From: Bordetella parapertussis
GTDB lineage: Bacteria > Pseudomonadota > Gammaproteobacteria > Burkholderiales > Burkholderiaceae_A
Direction: 5' to 3'
DNA length: 64,000 nucleotides
Assembly (NCBI GenBank): GCA_945877235.1
Contig: CAMCRF010000003.1
Location: 62,001-126,000 of the forward strand
The translations under genes and the position numbers were made by a program. Positions 35,804 to 45,166 of the stretch are shown here, piece by piece (position 1 is the stretch's first letter; every line of letters begins with the position of its first letter). The notes below the pieces were generated by a model that was not told where the DNA came from, did not search any database, and saw only the letters and a list, made by a program, of their open reading frames with translations.

Positions 35804-36643
35804 GTGAACGCTCCGCAGTCGATCCGACCTGGGCCTGTGAACGCCACTCCCGGCAGGGTCTGGTGCGCTCGGTCGGGCCCACAGAATACCGTTGCGACAG
35901 TCTGGCTGTCCCATCCGGGGCGCCTGAATGCGCTCTCGGTGGGCATGTGGACAGACCTTACCGCCTGCTTCAGAAGATTCGCTGCTGACCACAGCCTACG
36001 CGCGGTTGTGATTCGGGGTGAGGGCGCTGCCTTCGCGGCAGGCGCTGACATCTCTGAATTTGCGCGCGAGCGGTCTACCCGAGAGCAGGTGGCGCACTAT
36101 CACGATCGCCTGATCGGCGACGCACTGCGGGCCATCATGCACTGCCCTACGCCCGTGCTTGCGGCCATCGATGGTCCTTGCGTGGGGGCAGGCCTCGAGA
36201 TTGCAGCTGTTTGCGACCTGCGTGTGGCGAGTGAACGCTCGACCTTTGGCATACCCATCGGGCGGCTCGGGTTCCCCTTGGCCCCCCACGAGACGGCCTG
36301 CGTAGTCAGCCTGATCGGCCGAGCAAACGCGCTTGAGCTGTTGCTCGAAGGAAGGATCTGGTCTGCTCGCGAGGCCTTGGCCAAGGGGCTGGTGAACCGC
36401 ACGAGCCCCCTAGACGACTGGGAGGCCGAGGTCGAGGCAACGCTGGCTCGGCTCACCTCGGGTGCACCGCACGCCGCGCGCCGAAACAAGTGGCTCGTGC
36501 AGCTGCTCTCCCGTATTGATGAGCGTACCCTGCTCACCGATGGGCAGCGTGAGGCTTGCTGGGATTTTGTGGAAACACGAGATTACGCCCGTGGGCTAGA
36601 CGCATTCCTGAATAAAACCAAACCCAACTTTCAGAACGACTGA
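35804..36643 (+). CDS. Enoyl-CoA hydratase/isomerase family protein (crotonase fold)
   Basis: A 279-residue acyl-CoA-binding protein. The oxyanion-hole stretch AGADISEFA and the GPCVGAGLEIAAVCDLRVA block show the crotonase fold. The glutamate in GAGLEIAAVCD, equivalent to rat Glu144, is kept, but the second hydratase glutamate, found as FGxPE in true hydratases, is replaced (FGIPIGRLG). Plain hydratase activity is therefore doubtful; isomerase, decarboxylase or thioesterase-like activity is possible. The GTG start lies 7 bp upstream of no other candidate and the gene ends 7 bp before the acyl-CoA ligase, so both act on the same CoA ester pathway. Confidence 0.82.
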   Translation: MNAPQSIRPGPVNATPGRVWCARSGPQNTVATVWLSHPGRLNALSVGMWTDLTACFRRFAADHSLRAVVIRGEGAAFAAGADISEFARERSTREQVAHYHDRLIGDALRAIMHCPTPVLAAIDGPCVGAGLEIAAVCDLRVASERSTFGIPIGRLGFPLAPHETACVVSLIGRANALELLLEGRIWSAREALAKGLVNRTSPLDDWEAEVEATLARLTSGAPHAARRNKWLVQLLSRIDERTLLTDGQREACWDFVETRDYARGLDAFLNKTKPNFQND

Positions 36644-36650
36644 CTCCCCT

Positions 36651-38177
36651 ATGAGTAATTTGTACAGCGCCCTGATGCGCAAGGGGCTATCGCCCGCGCG
36701 TCGCAGACACATCGCCATTGAGACAGAACGGGGCTTACGCTATTCGTTCCAAGATCTTGACCACGCGAGCGGTCGCATCGCGAACTGGCTCGAATCGTTG
36801 CGCTTGCCAGAGGGCTCTCGCGTCGCCGTTCAGGTGGAGAAGTCTCCCGAGGCTGTCATGCTCTATCTGGCCTGCCTCCGAGCCGGGCTGGTCTTTCTGC
36901 CGCTCAACACAGCCTATCGTGCGGGAGAAATGGCCTACTTTCTGCAGGATGCCCGACCTGCTGTGGTTGTCTGTGACCCAGAGGCGATGGTCTGGGTGCA
37001 GCCGATTGCAGAGTCATCAGGATGTCGAGCGCTAGAGACGCTGGGTACCGAGCGCAATGGCACGCTGCTCGAGCGTGCAGTTCGCTTCCCCGACAAACAT
37101 GCAGTCCAGTCCGTGAGCCCCGATCATCTCGCCGCCATTCTCTACACATCTGGCACCACAGGGCGAAGCAAGGGCGCCATGCTCACGCATCGAAACCTGC
37201 AGTCCAATGCGCAGGTGCTTCATGCAGCTTGGCACTGGGGAGAGGGTGACATCCTGCTCCATGCGCTCCCCATTTTTCATGTCCACGGTTTGTTTGTTGC
37301 TCTGCATGGCGCGCTGCTCAATGCCAGCCTCATGCTTTGGCATGCCAAGTTTGATCCAGATGCCGTCATCGATGGGCTATCCCGCGCGACGGTGCTCATG
37401 GGAGTGCCGACTTTTTACACCCGACTCTTGGCCCATCCCGGTCTTACGAGAGCAAGCGTTAAGGGCATGCGACTTTTTATCTCAGGCTCCGCGCCGCTGT
37501 TGGCCGAGACCCATGAGGCGTTTACGCAGCGCACGGGTCACCAGATCCTCGAGCGCTATGGCATGTCAGAGACCGTCATGCTGACCAGCAACCCCTACAA
37601 AGGGCTGCGCAAGCCCGGCACTGTGGGGCTCCCTCTGGAAGGCGTTGGCGTGCGCGTGATCTCCGAAGCGGGAGCCGTTATAGAGCCTCAGTTGGGGCAC
37701 GAGACAGAGATCGGGGGCGTGCAAGTGCTAGGCCCAAATGTCTTTGTCGGCTACTGGAATATGCCGGAGAAGACGCGAGAGGAGTTCACCGACGATGGCT
37801 GGTTTAAAACGGGTGATATGGGGCGCTGGGATGCCGACGGCTACCTCGCGCTGGTCGGACGAAGCAAGGATCTCATCATCACGGGCGGCTACAACGTCTA
37901 CCCCAAGGAGGTCGAGATGTTGTTGGACGATCAGCCCGAAGTCGAAGAGTCAGCCGTCGTCGGCATTGCCCATGCCGACTTCGGTGAGGCGGTGGCAGCC
38001 GAGGTGGTGCTCAGGCCGGGGTTTCAGATCGACGGAGATGCGCTGATTGCGAGGCTCAAAACACTGCTGGCTGGATTCAAAGTGCCCAAGCGCATTTCTG
38101 TCGTGCCAGCCCTGCCCCGCAACGTCATGGGGAAGGTTCAGAAGAACCTGATTCGCGAACGACTCTCCGGCACCTAA
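36651..38177 (+). CDS. AMP-forming acyl-CoA ligase, malonyl-CoA synthetase (MatB)-like
   Basis: Adenylate-forming enzyme of 508 residues that links a carboxylic acid to CoA using ATP. The P-loop YTSGTTGRSKGAM, the ERYGMSET motif, the GWFKTGDMG hinge and the C-terminal lysine in MGKVQKN are intact. The LPIFHVHGLFVALHG block and the MGVPTFYTRLL stretch are typical of MatB (malonate or methylmalonate to the CoA ester). No malonyl-CoA decarboxylase is adjacent; instead the partner is the atypical crotonase upstream. Convergent with the TauE gene, overlapping it by 4 bp. Confidence 0.83.
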   Translation: MSNLYSALMRKGLSPARRRHIAIETERGLRYSFQDLDHASGRIANWLESLRLPEGSRVAVQVEKSPEAVMLYLACLRAGLVFLPLNTAYRAGEMAYFLQDARPAVVVCDPEAMVWVQPIAESSGCRALETLGTERNGTLLERAVRFPDKHAVQSVSPDHLAAILYTSGTTGRSKGAMLTHRNLQSNAQVLHAAWHWGEGDILLHALPIFHVHGLFVALHGALLNASLMLWHAKFDPDAVIDGLSRATVLMGVPTFYTRLLAHPGLTRASVKGMRLFISGSAPLLAETHEAFTQRTGHQILERYGMSETVMLTSNPYKGLRKPGTVGLPLEGVGVRVISEAGAVIEPQLGHETEIGGVQVLGPNVFVGYWNMPEKTREEFTDDGWFKTGDMGRWDADGYLALVGRSKDLIITGGYNVYPKEVEMLLDDQPEVEESAVVGIAHADFGEAVAAEVVLRPGFQIDGDALIARLKTLLAGFKVPKRISVVPALPRNVMGKVQKNLIRERLSGT

Positions 38178-38980
38178 CCCTCGAGCGCCTTGGTGAGCAT
38201 GTAGCCCGCAAGGCTCAAGAGCAGCAGAGCAAAAATTTTCTTCAGGCGGCCCACCTCCATGGCGTGCGCAGTCCTCGCGCCCCACGGCGCCATGAGCACT
38301 GAGGCTCCCGCCAGAATGGCAAGCGCCGGCAAGTAGATGTATCCCACAGTGCCACTGGGCAGGCCGGTGGCGTCAAGCCCTGCGACCAGGTACCCGATGA
38401 GTCCGCCGAGCGCAATGGGAAAGCCCATGCCTGCAGAGGTGGCAACCGCCTGATGCATGGCCACATTGCACCAGGTGAGGTAGGGCACCGTGAGGAACCC
38501 ACCGCCAGCACCCACCAGGCTCGAAATGAATCCGATGAGACCACCCACGCCGGTCATGGCCCGATTGCTCGGAGTGGCGCGACCCGGGCTGGGCTTTTTA
38601 TTGCGCAGCATTTGGAGCGCGCTGTAGCCCACGAAGAGTGCGAAGAATCCTGCGAGCCAGGTGCCCTTGAGGGCCCCTGCAAACTGTGCCCCCACGAAAG
38701 TGCCAACAAAGGCCCCAATGCCCATCCATTTGAGCAGGTCGAGCCGAACGGCCCCCCGCTTGAAGTGGGCTCGCACGCTGGATGCTGAGGTGAACAAAAT
38801 GGTGGAAAGTGAGGTGGCGAGCGCAACCTTGATGATCTCCCCAGTGGGAAAGCCTTGGGCCGTGAGCAACATGGTCAGAAAAGGCACCATGGTCATGCCC
38901 CCGCCAATGCCCAGCAATCCCGCCAGAAACCCAGTGCCTGCGCCCAGCACGAGCAACGCCATCAGCAGTGTGAGGTCCAT
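38174..38980 (-). CDS. TauE/SafE-family (TSUP) membrane transporter
   Basis: Inner-membrane protein of 268 residues with about eight hydrophobic segments and glycine-rich GFLAGLLGIGGGMTMVPFL at the N-terminus, the TSUP family hallmark, repeated in the second half as SLVGAGGGFLTVPYL. Members export sulfite, sulfoacetate or other small anions. It starts directly after the zapA stop, so it may share a transcript with the division genes, with no obvious functional link. The substrate is unknown. Confidence 0.88.
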   Translation of the reverse strand: MDLTLLMALLVLGAGTGFLAGLLGIGGGMTMVPFLTMLLTAQGFPTGEIIKVALATSLSTILFTSASSVRAHFKRGAVRLDLLKWMGIGAFVGTFVGAQFAGALKGTWLAGFFALFVGYSALQMLRNKKPSPGRATPSNRAMTGVGGLIGFISSLVGAGGGFLTVPYLTWCNVAMHQAVATSAGMGFPIALGGLIGYLVAGLDATGLPSGTVGYIYLPALAILAGASVLMAPWGARTAHAMEVGRLKKIFALLLLSLAGYMLTKALEG

Positions 38981-39307
38981 TTAGTCGAACAGCTTTTCTT
39001 GGGGGATGAGGGCCTCGTCTGCTAGCGCTGTGAGCCTCTGCAGCCTCTCGCGAACATGCGTGTCTGACGGGGAGGCGCCATCGCCCTGCGGGGAGAGGAG
39101 TTCACGTGCAAGGGTCAGAGCGGCCATGACTGCGATGCGGTCTGCACTCTGGAGCTTGCTGCCTTGCTTGGCTTGCCGCATGCGGCGATCGACCAGCGCG
39201 ACACAGTCCATCAGGAGGGCTTGTTCGGACGGCGGGCAGGAGAGCTTGTACGGCCGATCAAGGATCTGGACCTCGAGCTGAAGAGGCGTTGACCGGCCTT
39301 CAGTCAT
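38981..39307 (-). CDS. zapA: Cell division protein ZapA
   Basis: Small cytosolic protein of 108 residues that bundles FtsZ filaments. The N-terminal domain (LEVQILDRPYKLSCPP) and the coiled-coil C-terminal half match ZapA. The ATG at 39307 follows the overlap with the ZapB-like gene (8 bp). In many relatives a 6S RNA gene follows zapA; here TauE follows with no gap, so 6S RNA is not at this site. Confidence 0.87.
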   Translation of the reverse strand: MTEGRSTPLQLEVQILDRPYKLSCPPSEQALLMDCVALVDRRMRQAKQGSKLQSADRIAVMAALTLARELLSPQGDGASPSDTHVRERLQRLTALADEALIPQEKLFD

Positions 39308-39482
39308 GGGTCGCCTCTTGTTGCTCAATGAGGGCCTCGAGCCTCGCTCCTGCCTCAGCGATGCGCGCCTCGGCTGACAGCACGCGCCCGCGTAGCAGCT
39401 GGTTCTCGGCGCGCAGCCCCGAAATGAGATTGGTCATGGCCAGGATACGTTCCTCTAAGGCCTGCAACTCGTCAGTCATCAT
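39300..39482 (-). CDS. ZapB-like coiled-coil division protein (TIGR02449 type)
   Basis: A 60-residue protein predicted to be almost entirely one coiled coil: LQALEERILAMTNLISGL with hydrophobic residues every three to four positions, then ENQLLRGRV. Such genes sit directly before zapA in beta- and gammaproteobacteria and are thought to act in Z-ring assembly. A second in-frame ATG immediately follows the first (39479). It diverges from the DsbD-family gene with 36 bp between starts. Confidence 0.78.
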   Translation of the reverse strand: MMTDELQALEERILAMTNLISGLRAENQLLRGRVLSAEARIAEAGARLEALIEQQEATHD

Positions 39483-39518
39483 GGGTGGATGGTATCAAGA
39501 CAGGGCGATAATGGCGTC

Positions 39519-41759
39519 ATGAATCGGCCGCCACCCCCCTATTTTCTTCGCCTTCTGCTCTGTGCGCTGCTTGCGCTCGTCAGCGCCTCTGGCGCGATTG
39601 CATCTGCCCAGGGTCTGCTCGATCGGCTCGTTGGCGATCAGCAACGGGTCGATCATGTCAACGTTCGGCTCTTGACATCCCATGAGGCGGTGAGCCCCGG
39701 CGCATCCATTCTGGCGGGTTTGCAGATTGAGCACGATTCGCAGTGGCACACCTATTGGCGCAATCCTGGAGACTCAGGCCTCGCAACGAGCCTGAGTTGG
39801 TCCATAGAGCCAGCTGGTGCAGGTGCCCTGAGCCTCCAAGGCGAGACGCTCTGGCCCTCACCCAGACGCATTCCTGTTGGGCCCCTGGCGAACTATGGCT
39901 ACGAGGGCACTGTGGTCCTTGGGCAACGGCTCGTACTGCCAGGCGATCTTCCTGTGGGGCAAACCATCCGCCTGCGGCTCGAGGCACGGTGGCTGGTCTG
40001 TAAGGACGTCTGTATTCCGGGTGAGGCGGTCCTCGAGCGTTCGCTGAAGGTCGGCAACGAGATGTCAGCACCGGGTCCCGATGAACTTGCGCTAAATCAA
40101 ATGCAGGCCTCGCTCCCACTGCCATCGGGGTTAGGCCAGGGCTATCTGCTCGATGAGTCGAGTCAACGCCTTTGGGTCTGGGGGAAGGACCCACTGCCCA
40201 AGGACGCCAGCCTCTTCCCCGAGCTCGAGGCCCTTGTAAATCCGGCCGCCGCTCAGGCGCGATATGAGGGACAAGGCCTCTGGATGCTGGAGCTGGTTCT
40301 TGCCGAGAGCCGCGCCGAGGCCGTCAAGCGCCTCACGCAGGCACGGTTGTTGTATGGGGTTTACCGACCCCTGGCTGGACCTGGGGCCGACACGGGTTGG
40401 AGGCTCACTTTCGCTGCATCTGATCAGCGCCCCATGGGGCTTGAGAAGGTCGAGTCTGGGCTCACCGCCCAACAAGAATATGACCGTCTTCACACCCTTG
40501 GAGGCGGGGCTGCAACGTCCTCATCGCTCGGGCTGGCCGCGGCCCTGCTCTTCGCGTTTGTTGGGGGGCTCATCCTCAACCTCATGCCATGTGTCTTCCC
40601 CGTTTTGGGCCTGAAGGTCTTGTCCTTTGGCGCGCATGCCCACGCGCCTGCTCAGGCGCGTCAGCATGCCCTGCTCTTTGCAGTGGGGGCCGTGCTCAGC
40701 ATGCTTGCGCTGGCGGGCCTCTTGCTGGGCTTGCGGGCAGCAGGCGAGGCTATCGGGTGGGGGTTCCAGCTCCAGAACCCCTGGGTTATTGCGTTCTTGG
40801 CGTTGCTCTTCGTTGCAATCGCAACCAATTTGTTCGGTGCGTATGAGTTCGGTACCTCGCTCACGCGATTGGGTGAGCTCGATCGAGGGGAGGGGCCTTG
40901 GGGGGCATTGGGGTCTGGGGCATTGGCCGTGGTGGTCGCGTCACCCTGTACGGCCCCTTTCATGGGCAGCGCCATCGGATTCACTGCAACTGCAGGATCA
41001 CTCGAGACGCTCCTCGTGTTTTCGTTTCTCGCGCTCGGGCTTGCCGCCCCGGTTTCCCTGCTTATGCTCTGGCCTGCAGCGTTGCAATGGATCCCCCGAC
41101 CCGGCGCGTGGATGGTCCGCTTTCGTCAACTGCTTGCGTTCCCGATGCTCGCCACAGCCGGTTGGTTGGTCTGGGTCTTGGCTGAGCTTGACGGCCCTAC
41201 AGCGCTGCTGCAAGTACTCATGGCGATGGTGCTCTTGGCGCTCTCACTCTGGGCGTTGGGCGCAGGGGGGCGCTGGCGTATTGTGACGCTGCTGGGGTTC
41301 GCTGGGATCGCGCTCCTTTTTGTGCTGCGCCCACTCCAGGTCTCACCCGCGCCAAGCAGCCCAGTCCCGGTCAGTGCAGGCGCTGCAGCCGACCAGGTGC
41401 AATGGCAGCCTTGGGCTCCCGGCTTGCCGCAGAGTCTGGCAAGCGAGGGGAAGGTGGTGTTCGTTGACTTCACAGCCGCCTGGTGCATCAGCTGTCAGGC
41501 GAATAAGGCCCGCGTCCTTCGGACTGATCCCGTGAGTTCTGCACTTGCCCAGGCTGATGTGGTCGCTCTGGTGGCAGACTGGACACGGCAAGACCCCGCC
41601 ATCACCGAGGCGTTGCGCGAACAGGGCCGAAATGGCGTCCCAATGTATTTGGTTTACCCGAAAGGCGGGGGAGCGCCCCGCGTGCTCTCCGAATGGCTGT
41701 CTTCCGACGAGGTCATGACCGCACTCAAACAAGCTGGGTCGGGCGGGTCGAAGCCCTAG
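39519..41759 (+). CDS. DsbD-family protein-disulfide reductase (ScsB-like)
   Basis: Inner-membrane reductant conduit of 746 residues. A signal peptide (about 1-30) leads to a periplasmic DsbD/ScsB N-terminal domain with the Cys pair VCKDVCIPG. Next come about eight membrane helices with [12 protein letters not shown] and [10 protein letters not shown], whose cysteines carry electrons across the membrane, and a C-terminal thioredoxin domain with [11 protein letters not shown]. It should move electrons from cytosolic thioredoxin to periplasmic thiol partners. The ATG at 39519 gives a proper signal peptide. The 3' end overlaps fur by 4 bp. Confidence 0.9.
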   Translation: MNRPPPPYFLRLLLCALLALVSASGAIASAQGLLDRLVGDQQRVDHVNVRLLTSHEAVSPGASILAGLQIEHDSQWHTYWRNPGDSGLATSLSWSIEPAGAGALSLQGETLWPSPRRIPVGPLANYGYEGTVVLGQRLVLPGDLPVGQTIRLRLEARWLVCKDVCIPGEAVLERSLKVGNEMSAPGPDELALNQMQASLPLPSGLGQGYLLDESSQRLWVWGKDPLPKDASLFPELEALVNPAAAQARYEGQGLWMLELVLAESRAEAVKRLTQARLLYGVYRPLAGPGADTGWRLTFAASDQRPMGLEKVESGLTAQQEYDRLHTLGGGAATSSSLGLAAALLFAFVGGLILNLMPCVFPVLGLKVLSFGAHAHAPAQARQHALLFAVGAVLSMLALAGLLLGLRAAGEAIGWGFQLQNPWVIAFLALLFVAIATNLFGAYEFGTSLTRLGELDRGEGPWGALGSGALAVVVASPCTAPFMGSAIGFTATAGSLETLLVFSFLALGLAAPVSLLMLWPAALQWIPRPGAWMVRFRQLLAFPMLATAGWLVWVLAELDGPTALLQVLMAMVLLALSLWALGAGGRWRIVTLLGFAGIALLFVLRPLQVSPAPSSPVPVSAGAAADQVQWQPWAPGLPQSLASEGKVVFVDFTAAWCISCQANKARVLRTDPVSSALAQADVVALVADWTRQDPAITEALREQGRNGVPMYLVYPKGGGAPRVLSEWLSSDEVMTALKQAGSGGSKP

Positions 41760-42244
41760 GCTTCCGTTCCAGACGTGAGCACCCCGCGTTCGCGTGACCG
41801 TTTGTGCGGGCAGGCCTCTTTCGCGCAGTGGCCATAGAGGGAGAGGGCATGCTCCTGCAGGCGAAAACCCCGCGCAGAGGCGATCTGGTGTTGTCGCGCT
41901 TCAATGCCCTCGTCGAAGAACTCCTCCACTCGGCCACAATCGAGGCACACGAGGTGGTCGTGGTGACTCCCCTCATTCAGTTCAAAGACTGATTTTCCGG
42001 ACTCGAAGTTAGACCGCAGCAAAATGCCGGCCTGCTCAAACTGTGTGAGCACACGGTAGACGGTTGCAAGGCCAATATCCAGGCCGTCGGTGAGCAGCAT
42101 TCTGTAGACATCTTCTGCACTGAGGTGCCGCATCTTGGACTGCTCAAAGAGCGCCAGGACCTTCAACCTCGGGACAGTGACTTTGAGCCCCGTGCTCTTG
42201 ATGTCTGCCGCAAGGGTGTCATCAATCTTCATGCCGTCTATCAT
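41756..42244 (-). CDS. fur: Ferric uptake regulator Fur
   Basis: Iron-responsive repressor of 162 residues. The winged-helix part includes [17 protein letters not shown] and [16 protein letters not shown]. The C-terminal part has the metal-binding [16 protein letters not shown] and a second cysteine pair in CAKEACPH. An alternative start is the ATG at 42232 (MKIDDTL). It is divergent from bamE, as is usual in betaproteobacteria. Confidence 0.94.
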   Translation of the reverse strand: MIDGMKIDDTLAADIKSTGLKVTVPRLKVLALFEQSKMRHLSAEDVYRMLLTDGLDIGLATVYRVLTQFEQAGILLRSNFESGKSVFELNEGSHHDHLVCLDCGRVEEFFDEGIEARQHQIASARGFRLQEHALSLYGHCAKEACPHKRSRERGVLTSGTEA

Positions 42245-42290
42245 ACGGGGGTATCAAATGACACGAATACTCCATTTCCTGATTGGCCTT

Positions 42291-42704
42291 ATGAACCTGT
42301 ATCTGCATCGAATTGCGCTCTCATCCCTCGCTTTGGCCCTGCTGTCAGGCTGTTCTACCCTTCCGACCATGGGCCAGGGGTTCTGGAAAGAGCCACCGAA
42401 CTGGCTCAGCCCTTTCCGACCAGAAGTGAGTCAGGGCAACGTGATCACGGCAGAGCAGGCGGGGCGGCTGACCGTGGGCATGAGCAAAGAGCAAGTGCGT
42501 GCCCTGCTCGGTACGCCTTTGCTCATCGACCCATTTCGTGACCACCGCTGGGACTATGTGTTCGATCTCAGGCGGACCGATGGAAGCCGTGACCGTCGTC
42601 GGTTTCAGGTTGAATTCGAGTCCGGCAAGCTGGTGCGCTGGTCAGGAGACCCCCTGCCCCAGACCCCGGTCGAGCTCTTGACACAAAAGGGTGTGACGAA
42701 ATGA
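42291..42704 (+). CDS. bamE: Outer membrane assembly lipoprotein BamE
   Basis: Lipoprotein of 137 residues in the BAM complex that inserts outer-membrane proteins. A signal peptide ends in the lipobox LLSGC at about residues 17-21. It is followed by the BamE/OmlA fold segment GNVITAEQAGRLTVGMSKEQVRALLG (written here in part: GMSKEQVRALLG) and DHRWDYVFDLR. The ATG at 42291 leaves space for a divergent promoter with fur; an in-frame ATG at 42258 would give a longer signal peptide and cannot be excluded. Overlaps dapB by 4 bp. Confidence 0.9.
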   Translation: MNLYLHRIALSSLALALLSGCSTLPTMGQGFWKEPPNWLSPFRPEVSQGNVITAEQAGRLTVGMSKEQVRALLGTPLLIDPFRDHRWDYVFDLRRTDGSRDRRRFQVEFESGKLVRWSGDPLPQTPVELLTQKGVTK

Positions 42705-43522
42705 GTTCGCGGTTGCGCATTGCAATTGCCGGCGCATCGGGAAAGATGGGTCAGCTGCTCATCCAAGAGGTGTTCTTGCACCCCGAGGTGACCCTTGCGG
42801 CCGCCATTGACCAGCCCGGTTCGGACCTAGTTGGCCAGGATGCGGGCACAAGACTGGGTTTGCACACCGGGGTGAAGGTCTCAAGCGAGGTGCAATCGAT
42901 TAGCGAGGCCCAAGTCCTGATTGATTTCACACGCCCTGAAGCCACGCAAGCGCATCTTGCAGCCTGTGAGGACTGCGGGCTCGCACTCGTATTGGGTACC
43001 ACAGGGCACGATGCAGCAGCGTTGGCTGCATTGAATCAGTTTGCTCGGTCGCAGCGCCTCGTCTTCGCACCCAACATGAGCGTCGGTGTGAATATCGTGC
43101 TCAAGCTGCTGGAGGTGGCTGGCGCTGCATTGGCCCAAGGCTACGACATCGAGGTGATCGAGGCACATCATCGTCAGAAGGTAGACGCGCCCTCGGGGAC
43201 CGCACTCAAAATGGGCGAGGTGGTTGCCCGAGCAGCGGGCCGGCAATGGCCTCAGGACGCGGTATACGCGAGGGAAGGCCACACAGGCCCTCGCTCTGAC
43301 GCTGAGATTGGGTTCTCAGTGATTCGGGGTGGCGACATCGTGGGGGATCACACGGTGTTGTTTGCAGGCATGGGTGAGCGAATCGAAATCACGCACCGGT
43401 CTTCATCACGCGCAACCTATGCGCAGGGCGCAATTCGTGCAGCGCTGTTTCTTCAGCATGCAGCCCCTGGCTGCTACGACATGTCTCAGGTGTTGAGGCT
43501 GAGTAACTCGCGCGCCAACTGA
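42701..43522 (+). CDS. dapB: 4-hydroxy-tetrahydrodipicolinate reductase
   Basis: NAD(P)H-dependent reductase of lysine and diaminopimelate synthesis. The 273-residue protein opens with RIAIAGASGKMGQLLIQEV, has the substrate-binding EAHHRQKVDAPSGTALKM stretch and GERIEITHRSSSR near the end. All catalytic blocks are present. The ATG overlaps the bamE stop (ATGA). The last 37 bp overlap recN on the other strand. Confidence 0.96.
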   Translation: MSSRLRIAIAGASGKMGQLLIQEVFLHPEVTLAAAIDQPGSDLVGQDAGTRLGLHTGVKVSSEVQSISEAQVLIDFTRPEATQAHLAACEDCGLALVLGTTGHDAAALAALNQFARSQRLVFAPNMSVGVNIVLKLLEVAGAALAQGYDIEVIEAHHRQKVDAPSGTALKMGEVVARAAGRQWPQDAVYAREGHTGPRSDAEIGFSVIRGGDIVGDHTVLFAGMGERIEITHRSSSRATYAQGAIRAALFLQHAAPGCYDMSQVLRLSNSRAN

Positions 43523-45153
43523 GTCGAGGGCGTCTTGAGGCCCTCATCGCCCAGCATGCGGGCGATTTCGGTTACGCGCTCTTCTGAATCGAGGAGCACC
43601 ACCTGACTGAGTGCTGGTTGTACGTCGGTGTTTTTGGTCACGCGTGCGTGATGGTGGGCCCGAGCAGCCACTTGGGGGAGGTGAGTAACAGCCAGAACCT
43701 GATGGGATGCGCCCAGGGTACGCAGCAGACGCCCCACCACATGACCGGTATTGCCACCAATGCCTGCGTCGACCTCATCAAACAGCAAGGTTGGGCACTC
43801 TGTTCCCTCTGCGGCGACGGCTGCAATGGCCAGACCAATGCGTGAGAGTTCCCCCCCGGAGGCAATGCGTGAGATGGGCTGTGGATCCGCCTGACCCGCA
43901 TGTTGAAGGAGGAAAACAACCTCTTCGAAGCCCGATGCACTGGGTTGATCTCTGGGGATGAGACTCACATGGAAGGTGCTGCCTTTCATGGAGAGGTCCG
44001 TCAACCAGCCCGTTACGGCGGAACTCAGGCTGGCAGCGGCCTCACTGCGCCTCTGAGAGAGTTCGGCCCCAATCTGCCGAGCATGCTGATCGGCTGCTTC
44101 GAGGGCGCGATGCAGTGCCCGGATGTCTGCGGCTTGGTCGAGTGCGTCTCGCTCTGTCTCGAGGGCTTCGCGCAGCGCGGGCAGACCCTCTGGGGGCGTT
44201 TTGAGCCGACGCCCGAGGCCATGAAGCTCGGAGAGCCTTGCCTCGACGGATGCCAGTCGCTCTGGATCGAGTTCTAGGCGATCAGCATAGCGCTGCAGGC
44301 TTGCCACGGATTCCTCTAGTTCGATGAGCGCCGACTGCAACCCCTTGGTAGGGGCGCTCAGGCGCGCATCCTGCTCGACAAGGACATCGAGCCGCCCATG
44401 AATTTTTGTGAGCCGGGCAATCAGGGGGTCTTCCGAGTCTTCGAGGACGGTGAGCGCCTCTTGCGCAGCCAAGAGCAGTTCGGCGCCGTGAGAGAGCGTC
44501 TTTTGTTCTTGCTCGAGTGCTTCCCACTCTTCCGGCTGTGGGTCGGCGGCGATTAAAAGGTCGAGCTGCCATTGAAGATCGTCGCGCCGTTGCTGCTGCT
44601 GGTCAGCCACGGTTTGGGCGGCCGTTAGGGCCTCTTTGCATGCGAGCCACTGCTGATACGCCTCGGACATGGTGCTGAGCAGCGGAAGTAAGCTGGCTTG
44701 ACGGTCGAGCAGCGCCCTCTGAGCGCCTGCCCGCAGCAGGTCATGATGCGCGTGTTGGCCGTGCACGCTGACGAGCCTCTCTCCGAGGGCCTTGAGCTGC
44801 GTTGCGCTGGCGGGCTGTCCATTGACCCAAGCCCGAGACCGCCCGTTGGCCTCAAGCGTGCGCTTGAGCAGAACGATCGGGTCTTCAATCGATAGGCCTA
44901 TATCGTCGGCCGCTTGATTGAACGCATCTCGCTGGTCGGCGGGCAACTCGAATTCAGCGGTGACCTCGGCTTTCGGTGCGCCACTGCGAATGGCACTGGA
45001 CTCTGCACGGTCCCCGAGAATGAGGCCCAGTGCATCGAACAAGATTGATTTCCCGGCACCTGTCTCTCCCGTGAGGGCAGAGAAACCAGCCCGCAGGTCT
45101 AGGGTGAGTTGGTCAACCGTGACGAAGTCTTTGATGGTGAGGGTGCGAAGCAT
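43486..45153 (-). CDS. recN: DNA repair ATPase RecN
   Basis: SMC-like ATPase of 555 residues for double-strand break repair. Walker A TGETGAGKSI lies about 30-40 residues from the N-terminus MLRTLTIKDFVTVDQL, two long coiled-coil arms occupy the middle, and the C-terminal lobe has the signature around ASGGELSRIGLAIAAV and Walker B LLFDEVDAGIGG. The ATG at 45153 is the natural start; a longer frame would run deep into nadK. It is 13 bp downstream of nadK on the same strand. Confidence 0.95.
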   Translation of the reverse strand: MLRTLTIKDFVTVDQLTLDLRAGFSALTGETGAGKSILFDALGLILGDRAESSAIRSGAPKAEVTAEFELPADQRDAFNQAADDIGLSIEDPIVLLKRTLEANGRSRAWVNGQPASATQLKALGERLVSVHGQHAHHDLLRAGAQRALLDRQASLLPLLSTMSEAYQQWLACKEALTAAQTVADQQQQRRDDLQWQLDLLIAADPQPEEWEALEQEQKTLSHGAELLLAAQEALTVLEDSEDPLIARLTKIHGRLDVLVEQDARLSAPTKGLQSALIELEESVASLQRYADRLELDPERLASVEARLSELHGLGRRLKTPPEGLPALREALETERDALDQAADIRALHRALEAADQHARQIGAELSQRRSEAAASLSSAVTGWLTDLSMKGSTFHVSLIPRDQPSASGFEEVVFLLQHAGQADPQPISRIASGGELSRIGLAIAAVAAEGTECPTLLFDEVDAGIGGNTGHVVGRLLRTLGASHQVLAVTHLPQVAARAHHHARVTKNTDVQPALSQVVLLDSEERVTEIARMLGDEGLKTPSTQLARELLSLNT

Positions 45154-45166
45154 GGTCTTTCGATTC

